64,000 nucleotides of DNA from Massospora cicadina (lineage: Eukaryota; Entomophthoromycota; Entomophthoromycetes; Entomophthorales; Entomophthoraceae). The stretch is taken from positions 1 to 64,000 of the forward strand of contig JAKSZP010000148.1 of the NCBI GenBank assembly GCA_022478985.1, read 5' to 3'. Under the pieces are notes generated by a model. The model made no database searches, was not told the origin of the DNA, and saw nothing but the letters and a program-made list of their open reading frames with translations. Shown piece by piece: positions 22,711 through 32,703 of this stretch (positions within the stretch are counted from its first letter, which is position 1; each line of letters opens with the position of its first letter). The position numbers were made by a program, and so were the translations under genes.

Positions 22711-24540
22711 GTCTGGTTCAAGTTAGGTTTTGGTGTCATTTTTCTCATTTGATCATTTGGCTCATTTTATTTTTTATTATTTTTTTTGGTAATGTCCAAC
22801 CCTTGGTCAGCATACCTCAAAACAATTATTGATTAAGGTTACTATTTTGTGCTCCCCATTCAATTGGTTGAGCTTTTTTGATGATTTAGTAATAATACTG
22901 TTGGGTCCAGTTTGTGTTCACCATCTGATTGGATTGAGCTAGTTCAATGATAGATGTTACTAAGACTATTGGTACAATCCACCAATAGCATCTAGCATTC
23001 CAATCTACCAGCAATTGATGCCAAAGATAGATCAGTATTTTGTAATAACTATTATGGTTTACTGCAATTGATGCTAAGGATAAACCAACAAATGGTGATA
23101 GCAATCAATGCTGAAGGATCTAATAGCTGAGGCATTCAATTGACATTTAACGCCTAGGATCTATTGATTACTAGCAACTGATGCCAAGAAAAATTAAATT
23201 AAGAGTTTTTGATTACTGGCGACTGATGCTGAGGATAATCAGATCAAGTTTTTGGATTTACCAGTGATTGATGCCAAGGATAAATTAAAATTATGGTTAG
23301 CCAATGTCTGATGCCTATGATCTCCCATATCAGGCATCTGATTGCCATTTTGGCACCTATAGTTCAGTGTTAGTGATTAAGGATGATTTTATTCAAATTA
23401 ATATATAATATATAATTTTTACAATTTACCAGAAATTTTAACTGAGGATAATCAAATTAATAAAGATGGCAATCAATGCCAAAGGTTTATAGGGAATGAT
23501 TGCTGGTAATTGATACCAATAATTTTTTGGTTTTTGGAGAGTAATGCTGATGATTGTTGATAGGCGGCCAAAAGATTGCCATGAAGTCACCTAATTATAA
23601 ATCCTTAAATTCCCTCATATGAAAGATCTTTCTATCGCCTACCTTTTATGATTGGAACATATTACCATGTCTGTAACAGCGGTATGAATATTACCAAGGT
23701 TAGGTGCTGGGTGAGTATATCTAGGGAGTGGTTGGCGCTACCAATTCCAATACATGAAGCTACAAGGAAGCCTAGCGTGGACTTGCCCAACTGGCACTTA
23801 CAACAAGGGACTGACATGTATTAACCCCAAGGTTTTGTCTTGTCAGAGACTGCCAATAAAGGTTGTAGGGCTGCTGTTGCCTCTGGGGGTTAATCATCCT
23901 AAGGTGAAGTTTTGGTCTGCTGAGTATGGGGAGTTGTAATGTGGAATTGTAGTGAAAGATAGCCTGTGAAGGTGAAACTGCAGTGGGCAACATTCTTCAT
24001 AATGTTGGCATGGCACACTAGTAGAGTTCCTAATGTAGCGGATTAAAATACTTGCAACACTTGTCACAATTTTCTAGCCAACTTCCTTAGGTTACCTAGG
24101 ATGAAATCAAAGTTGTGTTTGCAGTGGGCAACGCATGTGCCAACACCACCAAGTTATCCAACCTCAACCCCAACTGCCCTCAGATATTCTAACAGCTTAC
24201 CTATTTTACTTTCAAACCAAACTTCATTATGATGAGCTTCAGCTTGCCAAATACACCATGACGATGTACACTGAATGCCTTCATGATGAAGACTATTATA
24301 TTCTATACCTTGTTCCCTCATTCCACTGATTCCCCCACATCCATTTTGTCTGCACTGATGTGTACCCTCATTTTATGCTAGATGAAGAGCCTCTGGCCCC
24401 CTTCCCCTATCCAATATGGCAGCTTAGGCTAACCACCAAGGCACTATATTTATAATTGTTTTATCTTGGTTTTATTTGGCATTACCACAAATAAAAATGC
24501 GTGGATGCCCCCTTTTGGGTTGGGACCACTAGTGCTAGGA
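22711..24540. other. non-coding region with degenerate repeats
   Basis: Right flank of element D. It holds the degenerate tandem repeat listed separately and, at 23570-24470, sequence with no recognised family. Short open stretches at 23754-23939 (plus) and 24135-24329 (plus) have no recognisable domain or start context, and I do not call genes here. Confidence 0.5.
23011..23570. repeat. degenerate minisatellite-like array
   Basis: A core close to GCAATTGATGCCAAGGATAA recurs about ten times: near 23011, 23064, 23101, 23137, 23174, 23219, 23264, 23300, 23467, 23506 and 23540. Spacing is mostly 36-53 bp. Copies differ by several bases, mostly C/T and A/G changes, so the array is old. Confidence 0.65.
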
Positions 24541-25916
24541 TATAATTAACTAATGCTTATGAATATGATAACAATTAAAATGGTTATCCGTGGGTACTAA
24601 TTATTTACTACTATATGTATTTGGTGTTGGAATATTGAAACTTAGGTACTCTTAAAAGGTCTTAAACTATCTACTTCTAACTTTCTCTTGATTGGTTATC
24701 AAGTTTATGAGATTTAAAATTCTACAATTATAGCAATATCAAAAGATTTAGGTAAGGTCTAATCTAGGGTATGTGATATATAGATTACTTACAGAAAATA
24801 GTTGGATATTTACAAACTTTATATAGGTTTACTTATAAAAATTAGTTTAAAATTATAGGTTTGTTTATATATAAACTTAGTGCTAATGACATATACGTGG
24901 GTTATTCGGAAATTAAGGTCCGAATAACCCTCATATTTTTATAAATCGGACCTTACTTTCCGAATGACTCTCGTATTTATCAATAGTGAGAACAGCTACC
25001 CAGCTAAAGTAAAGTCCATGGTGCCGTTTTAGGATTAAATCATAACTTTTGAAAAGTTTTGTATAACTAAAAATTTATATCTATATGATATAATCATATA
25101 AGTATGTCTATGTTCATGAACTGCAACTTAAATATACAAAGCAGATATAAGTACTTTACTAATTCTTAAACCAATCAGTAAAACCTTTGCTTTACTTGAA
25201 CCCTTATTTAGGATAGCATTTTCTGCTTTTTGAATAAACAGCCTCTTAATTTGGTTTGATATGCTCCAAAAAATACAAAGATGGTTCAATGCTTATAAAA
25301 ATTGAATTTTTATCCGACTGAGCTTTTTAAAATAACCTGTCATGACCTGTAACTTATGTTATAAAATTCTATAATTTAAATTTATAATCAAATTGTTAGA
25401 TGCTTTAGAGACACAATTCACCACCTAATTTTCATTGCTAAAATTTAATATGCGAGGGTTAAGAACCTGTCTACTTTTATTAGTTATTTTAACTTAAAAT
25501 GCACTCCAGAATTTATTATGATACTTCTAAATCTTATTCTAACTGATATAACAATAGATTTGATTGACTGTATGCCATTAATTAGATACAACTACTTTTT
25601 ATTATTAATGCTATTGTCTTAATCTAGACAATTCGATATGAGAGCAATTTTGGCTATCACCTACCACTTGATTAACTGGGTTCAATTCAAATATGGTAAT
25701 TGAAATCTGCAAGTTAAAATGGTCTTTCATTTGATAGACAATGTAACCAAATTGGTGCAAATTTCACATCTCATATTTGATGCTGATTCTCGTGGGTTCA
25801 AAATTCTTATGAGGGAGTGAATGAGATTCTAGAGTATATATTTAAAATTAGTATTTGAGTGATATAAATGCAGTTTTTTATTTGAACATGTTGAGGCTGG
25901 TTTAATGATTAGCTTA
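24541..25916. other. AT-rich non-coding region
   Basis: Strongly AT-rich compared with the gypsy elements. No ORF with recognisable content. Contains the small foldback at 24899-24970. Confidence 0.5.
24899..24970. repeat. foldback (inverted repeat) element
   Basis: The arm at 24899-24922 is almost the reverse complement of 24947-24970 (about three mismatches in 24). Inside the first arm GGGTTATTCGG and CCGAATAACCC form a perfect 11-bp inverted repeat, and the stretch after each inner arm (TCATATTT and TCGTATTT) repeats directly. It could be a remnant of a miniature inverted-repeat transposon. Confidence 0.55.
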
Positions 25917-26426
25917 CTAATCCAATGAAGTTTGAAACTTTGGATTTGAAGATTGTGGTGGGGGTAATCGATCGCCCATAACCTTAGCAAGGGCTAGGTG
26001 GAGAGGGGGAAGGTTTACTCTCTTGAATTTAAAATGGGAGGGGGCAGGGCTTGATGAGAGGAGGGTAGAGTTTAGTGAGGGTAAGTGGTAAGTTAGAATG
26101 GGTTGTGGAAACAGATCTTTATCGTAAAAGGTGGGATGGTTGTGCACCATCGCCTTCCCATAACGAAATTCCCATCCTTTATTGCTTTGGTAGAGAACCA
26201 CCCTCCACTTGCAGCAGCACCTTTCCGAGGTTCGGATGCGGGCACTGGTGGGATGGGTCCTCGATTCCGGGCGCCCCTCGCGAGAGCATACAATGTAGAT
26301 GGTCTTTGGTTTTGAGGTGCGAATCCGGACGCTGAAGCCACACGCATGGGCCAAGTGCTGGCAGTACTGGAAAGCCTCCTGAGAAGTTATGAAGCTTTTG
26401 GTAAAAATCAAGTTGAATCGATCCAT
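25917..26426 (-). CDS. FAR1-type DNA-binding domain protein
   Basis: An intact ORF of 169 codons with no introns needed. Residues about 10-100 show the FAR1 (WRKY-GCM1 fold) zinc-binding pattern: an aromatic-rich SQEAFQYCQHLAHACGFSV start, VCSREG, then CCCKWRVV, and HNHP at about residue 97. This fold binds DNA; in FAR1 and Mutator-like transposases it precedes a transposase core, which is absent here. The C-terminal 60 residues are Pro/Ser-rich with no domain seen. The ORF is rich in CpG and G+C, unlike the AT-rich flanks and the CpG-poor elements, so it is either recent, protected or under selection. The start ATG at 26426 is the first in frame and sits just ahead of the domain. It could be a domesticated regulator or a fragment of a Mutator-like element; no terminal inverted repeats were found. 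Confidence 0.72.
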   Translation of the reverse strand: MDRFNLIFTKSFITSQEAFQYCQHLAHACGFSVRIRTSKPKTIYIVCSREGRPESRTHPTSARIRTSERCCCKWRVVLYQSNKGWEFRYGKAMVHNHPTFYDKDLFPQPILTYHLPSLNSTLLSSSPAPSHFKFKRVNLPPLHLALAKVMGDRLPPPQSSNPKFQTSLD

Positions 26427-27254
26427 CGATTTGAGTACTCTTTCTTACTCTTCTTTATAAGCTTATTATCAACCATAGAAATGACGATCGAAATCAAATT
26501 AGGGTGATCTTGATCTTCCTAATTCTACTGACTCAGCAAACTTCGATTCGCATGCGTAACTAATTATCATCGATCAATATATCCAAACTGTTTTCGGATA
26601 TACCTAATTTGTAACAAAAACATTGATTTCTTTATAATTTTATCTAATCATTTACCAAAAACGTTACCTATTTGATGGATTTGGAATTTCGGCCTTTTAG
26701 TAAAGGTTATTGATCTCAACAAGAAACTGAGACATGTTCCAAAAGGTCACACTTAATTCGCTTAGATGGGTAAGTTGTTCCAATGATATTCTAATTGACA
26801 CCCACTAATGGTAGATGACTAAATAATGACCAATGTTAACATCATTAAATATCTTTTATAGCAGAAACTGTCCCTCGACAACCTATTTTAAATTATAATA
26901 CTACCGATTGGGTAACAAATGGATTCGGATAACGAATCAGATGATGTCGAATGGAGTAAGTTCATATGCATAATAAAATTAAACTCGGTGATTTAATTGG
27001 CCAATAAAGCCACAATAAGTAAATCCTTACAATATTGTTTTAGATAATTTTTCAATAATACCATTTGTAGGTTGATTTCACGACTGTAATCATCAGGGTT
27101 ATCATAAGCCTTACTTTATTACATACAATTTGAATAACTTAGCATTGCTCAAGTTTATAATTTTCCAAATAATTCTATTTGATAAGTTTAGTTTTTATTT
27201 TTAGTGATTAAACATAAATATATTGTAATCGGTCTATAACTGAATCTACATCAT
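26427..27254. other. AT-rich non-coding region upstream of the FAR1 ORF
   Basis: Would hold the promoter of the minus-strand FAR1 ORF. AT-rich, no recognised element and no reliable ORF. Confidence 0.4.
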
Positions 27255-27274
27255 ATACAATATCTGTTTTCCAA

Positions 27275-27558
27275 GGGGAGGATACCCCAGTGGTAGAATA
27301 GGGACCTCTACCGCTGCCTCCCCGAGTTCGATCTCGGTAGTGAACTTTGGGTAGGGGACGATTATGACTGTGTTGGCGTTGCGCACCAATGCCCCGAACC
27401 GAGATAGCGAATAGCAAAGGCGGTCCATGGAGTTCTTGGCCTATCATACGCCGCGCATGGAGGTTTTCCGGGTTTTATCCTCCTTTCCCATTTTCTTCAC
27501 TTCCCCTCATCGGTGCGGTATCGTCCCCAGGTCGGCCCCACCTCGAATAAAATTTGAA
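27275..27558 (+). mobile_element. tRNA-derived SINE, copy 1
   Basis: About 284 bp. The head has an A-box-like ATACCCCAGTGG (27282-27293) and a B-box AGTTCGATCTC (27325-27335) with tRNA-like spacing (43 bases start to start). It ends with CGAATAAAATTTGA. A perfect 20-bp target duplication flanks it (27255-27274 and 27559-27578), as produced by LINE-type target-primed integration. CpG sites are well retained. Copies 2 and 3 share the full body. Confidence 0.88.
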
Positions 27559-27578
27559 ATACAATATCTGTTTTCCAA

Positions 27579-28186
27579 CGTTCTTTCTTCTATAGCACTA
27601 AGCTTTTCATCGTTCTTTCTATTGCCCGATTTTATTTTAATATAATGAATTTAATCTAATAGTATTTACTAATAGATTTTATGGTGTATTTAAGCTGACG
27701 TGTAGAATACTCTTATTTTTTAACTGAACATTAAAAAAGGGCTCCTGCTGTATAATAACCTATATGATCTAAATAAAACTTGACTGTGTATTCATGGATT
27801 AGTGTGTAGATTGGTAATAATTAGTTAATTTTAAATTAAATGAAAGCATACTTAGGATATTTGCATCTAAACTCATTGCGTCACCAGTTTAATATGGCTG
27901 TAAAAAACTCATTTCAATCCATAAAATCAGTTTTACTCTAATCTAATAGTAAAGTACTCTTAGAAAGTATTTTTAAACTGTATATTATCTTATCTAAATA
28001 ATATATTAGCTCATTAATATTTACAAATTGATTATATAGCTTTAGGATACATATCATATAAAGGTACTCTTTGTTATATCTAGCTTTCTTAATAATTTGT
28101 ATAAGTTTACATCCTTTAATATAAACAGATAATATAGTTACTTTTTAGTGAACTTTAGATATCTTTGTTGTTATAGTTTCAATTTA
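27579..28186. other. AT-rich non-coding region
   Basis: AT-rich sequence with no recognised ORF or element between the SINE and the Helitron fragment. Confidence 0.45.
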
Positions 28187-28536
28187 TCTATATATATAAA
28201 ACAAAGTCATGTTAGTTACACCATTTATAACTCAAGAACGGCTGAACCGATTTTTATGATCTTTGCTTTGTTGGATTTGTCTCCGCCCCGAATAGCAGAA
28301 TAAATTTTAAAAAATATTATTTTAATAGTAAAATAAAAAGTTTTATATGTAACAAGTGAAAATCCTACATATACTTCGATGATATTCGCTATATTGTTAC
28401 AGCTGAGCAGTTTGATATTCAGCTGATTTAAATTTTAAATGTTTTTGTTAAGTGGTTAGTGGTCATTAGGTAATTAACAAGTTTATCTAAATCAAAACTT
28501 TGAATCAAAAGTCCAATTGATTTTAAAAATACCTCC
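28187..28536 (+). mobile_element. Helitron-type 5' fragment
   Basis: Starts TCTATATATATAAA after an A, as the complete Helitron at 43844 does. Shares with it the block ATAGTAAAATAAAAAG and the following bases (28326-28366 versus 43979-44019) and the later GTTTGATATTC segment. No 3' terminus (CTAG end) is found before the LINE insertion at 28537, so it is a fragment or was cut by the LINE. Confidence 0.6.
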
Positions 28537-28779
28537 TCTATCATAATCAGCTCATCCTCTCTCTCACAAATATCACTTTTTGTAAAAAAAGTGAATTGAA
28601 CAAGAACTGAGAGAGCAACCAACTGCCAGAATGCACTGCAATTATATAGAGCAGTGAACAAAGGCCAACCACCCAAGCGTAGGGAAGTCTATCTGCCCGT
28701 CTGTGTGCAGCACATAGAAATGGATGACTGCCTGCAACAATAGTAATTTTTTTATAATAATAATACAAAGGATGCTACA

Positions 28780-31700
28780 ATGGATGTAATATCTGACAAC
28801 CTTCCTGCTAGCCCATGCCCCGACATGACTAGAAATGGGGAAGGGCAATTTACCATGTTCATGTCAAGTAATGATCTGGCAACATGAATGATGATGAAAT
28901 GCATGAATGTGTTGATGGGTCACAGAGCCCTAATGACTAGCGCAGATGATGGGGTTGACTCCCTAGGATCAATGACCGCTGACACCCAGATGACAAGAGA
29001 AACTTTCTGGGAGTGAGGCCCAATGCTGAAAACAGTGGAGTCAGGAATATTCCCCATTGAACCTCAATCAGCAGGGGGAACTGGGGCCTTTCAGGGTGAG
29101 AAAATTGTTGCCAATAAAACAAAAAACCTGGACAAAGTATTAGTAGGATCTGACACTGACTTGGATTTGAATAGCAAAAATTGGCAGTTCAAACCAACAG
29201 AGCCAATCAATAAAAAGTTTTCTTCCAACATGGAGTAACTTACCAAATCTGCTTGGGGTATTTGAGTGAAGTACAAGTTGGGCTCCAATTCTGAAAAAGC
29301 CCAGTTGGGGGGCAAATGGTCCCCAAACAAAATCAATTCAGCAACATGAGTAATTCATTGGGTGGGACACCCAATATGCTATCAGGTGCAATCCCTGACA
29401 AATGCATGTTAACAGGGGGCCCTAGATTAACAATGCATTGATGGCTAATCCCAAATAGCCAATTGCTGACCCAAGATGATCCATTGGGGACCAATCAAGG
29501 TGGGGGTGAAACTATATTGGGGGCCAAATCTGAGGGATTGGACACTCAAGAGTGTTCAGCAAAAAAAACTAAAAGTATTACTGGAAGGGGTGGAAACTCT
29601 GACAGCAGTCAAGTCAATGGCCAGGGCCCCAGTAAAATTTACACCAATCCAGTCAGACATGTTAGTTCATTGAGGCGTGTCCACCCATGAGGTCAAACAA
29701 TGGGAGGCCCTCCAGTTTCCATACTCTACGGTGACTCAGTGGGTCTCTAAAGGTATCAAGCCAGCCATCATGGCTATATGGTGCACCCATAAATTTTCTG
29801 CCATAGCAGCCATTTGCTGGCTCAACACCCAAATCTCAATTGATATGGTGGTACAATTCAAGGCATCCTGAGTTTGAACCAAAGATGCCCTGGAATGGAT
29901 GAAAATCCCCATGGACTACAAGGTGATAGAGGCCACAATCCGTGAAGATTTAAAACTGGTGGACACAAAAGCCTGGTTGGAGGCCAGCATTGACCTATTA
30001 AATGTGATGGAGTACAATAAGGTGGGCATTACAGCACAATATGCCCAAGCTGTAGGGAGCTCAGGCCTCAACCCAATAAATTTAGCTGAATATGCTAAAT
30101 AATTCCCAAATGCATCTATGGCCCTTGAATGGGCCCAACACTTCATTCCAGTGGACATGGCACTGGAATGGTATAACATTACTTTCTCCCCAGAGGAGGC
30201 ACTACTGTGGATCTTGGCTGGGTTCAAGGCCACCAAAGCCTTACACTGGTCATACATCTGAATCCCACCATCCACTGCATCAGACCTGATGAAAGCGGGC
30301 TGGACAAAGGAAAAGGCGGTGGAATGGGGACCCTTTTAGGATTGGTTTCTGGAAGAGGCTATCAACTGGTCTGCCACCAGATTTACACCAATGGAGATAA
30401 AATACTGGTTTTGAGTGGGGGCCAGTATGGACTTAGTGTGCAAATGGGCAGAGCTGGGGGTGACTAAACTGACTCATGAAACTCTTAGAGGCTGATCATT
30501 CCCAATTGAAAAGTGGAAAATTGGTGTGATGCCACAACTCTTGCTGAGGCTGCAGACTGGGATGCAGCGGGATTCACCCCCCAATCATCCCAACCGTGGA
30601 TGGAACATGAGATCTCGCCACAGGTGGCAACAGCGATGAAAGGGGTCACAACCCCAGACTTGGGCCGAGAATAGCTCAAAGCGAGGATCCACATTGAAAC
30701 TATCTGGAATTGGAAGCAATCCTTCCCAGAACCAACGTTAGCAGCCCCATATGCTGCCAAAGGCTTCACCCCTCAGAAGTGTTCCAATGGAGTGAAGCGG
30801 GTGTTCTGGCAGACATGGCACGGGTATTTACAGATGGGGGCTGGAATAGTGTTACAGTAAGGGACTGGTACCAGCGTAGCTCGATTACGCTGGAGGTCCT
30901 CCAACAATACCTCCACCCAATGTGCGGCCCACAATCCTCTCTCAAGTGGTACCAACTGGGGTTCTTGCCATTTGGGCCCTAGAGTGGCAGAGCCTAGAGA
31001 TTGGAGTGCAAATGGCTAGAAGTATCAACTGCCATGGTATCAACATTTGCTAGATCAAAGCATTCCTCAGCCAGGGACTCAGCCTCAACAAATTGGTAAG
31101 TTGGATTTTGAAGGGAAAGACCCCCACCGAAGTACCCAAACCAAGCGCGAAAACCAAATCCTACAGTGCCGCAGTGGCACATACTGAAGACAAAACCTGG
31201 AATGGAGCAGAGAGCTACATCAAATACATCTATCAATTGATCAGCGGGGGCTTTACAGATTGCCAGGCACCAAAATCATATCTAAAAGATGCTATCCAAC
31301 TCCACCTGCAACCAGTGGAGGAGGAAGAATTGGTCTGACCTGATATTGTCAATTTATCAGGAATTAGATAAAGTCCTAGCTGGAGGGGACTTTGATTATC
31401 ACTGGGTACCCAAATGGGGCTATATAGATATAGTGATCCCAGCGAGTTGGACTGCAAGAAGCTCCTCAAAATTAGCATCAAGTACAAGGGGATTTATCTG
31501 CAAATGGAGCTGACCAGATACGCCAACTAAACTGCAAGGTGGGTAACCTTCCAGAACCTACTTATTGATTGCAAATGGGAGTGGGCGCACAAAGTGATAT
31601 GGACCAGATTGTTGTACTATGTGGAAGTACAAGAATTCTGGCAAGCCAGTGGCAATTACATCGCAAAGTGCCTCCACCCTCGGACAGTGGAAGCGCTGTA

Positions 31701-32208
31701 CAAACTGGCACCCTGGATGAAACCAAACAAAATTGCTCTACCCAGATTTATCCGCCTGCCCAGCCTCAATAGGGTAGTATATGTCAAACAGGAGGATGCC
31801 AAACAAGTGTGCCAGTTCTGCTACCAGACTGGCCACAAAATGGTTCAATGTCACCATCATAAAGGTAAAACTAAATGGGAATACAAATATGACCCTATTG
31901 GGGGAATCACTAAGGTGGGTACCAAGACTTTTCTCCACCTGAAAGCCAGAGAATGGATCCCGCGCAACTTAATGGAGGTTTCAGATATTAAATGCCAGCA
32001 ACAAGAATTAGACCTGGCACATAGAGAAGCGCGGGAACAGGAAATGGCAAAACAACCCAAAGTGGATGACATACTGTTTATAAATCTGAACCCCAAATCT
32101 TATGCAATGGATGAGGGAACCATCTTAGGACCAACTGAGAAATGTCCAACCCAAGTGGAATGGATGGTCTGGGAGGAGGAAAGATGGCAGAAGGCGAACC
32201 CAAAGTAG
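28780..32208 (+). pseudogene. LINE ORF1 (Gag-like RNA-binding protein)
   Basis: One single frame from ATG at 28780 to the stop at 32206-32208, 1143 codons, broken only by in-frame stops, many of them TGA at places where CGA would fit. No net frameshift: open pieces 29023, 29476, 29899 and 31594 all share the frame. Near the C-terminus a zinc knuckle CQFCYQTGHKMVQC lies at 31810-31851. ORF1 proteins of Tad-type LINEs bind the element RNA in the ribonucleoprotein. The length is unusual for ORF1. The last open piece (31594-32208, 204 codons) is the best-preserved part. Confidence 0.82.
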
Positions 32209-32703
32209 TCTCCCAAGCAAGGGCGGATGCAGTATACCAGCAAGACAAAATTGAATCCTGACAAGATGAAAGGGAATACAAAAATGAATTGGAAGTCATC
32301 AGCAAATAAGCCTGAGGCGACCAGTGAAAAATTAGCAGGAGTGACGAATTTGACAAAATTGGCCAGGCAATCACCAGCTAAAGAATTGAGTTCTGCCAAT
32401 AAATCGAATGAAGGGGTGTGAATCCAGCTAATGGATGAGGGCAAATGTGCTGGTCTGCCCAAAGAAAATAAGGGCACCCAGACCCAATCATAAAACCATC
32501 CCCATTAACCATTGATAGGGAGATGGGGATGGCAACCAAATTCCTGGTGCACAAGATTCCCAGGAATATAATCCAAGTCCCAACCAATTGACCCCAAAAA
32601 CCAAATATTGCATCCTGCCATCCATCGATGCCATCATCATCTACCAACCAGACCTCAGTATGTGACTTGATCCATAACCCAGACAACACTAAACCTCATA
32701 CCC

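Noticed and set aside
23011..23570. CRISPR array
   Set aside because: Repeats are divergent, spacing is irregular, and the context is eukaryotic.
26075..26335. plus-strand ORFs over the FAR1 gene
   Set aside because: Both are shadows of the minus-strand FAR1 frame, which has recognisable zinc-binding residues.
27275..27345. functional tRNA gene
   Set aside because: Pol III boxes are present, but the sequence continues into a 284-bp body repeated three times with target duplications, so it is a SINE head.
29916..30275. 119-codon minus-strand ORF
   Set aside because: Antisense to LINE ORF1, which has one consistent frame on the plus strand.
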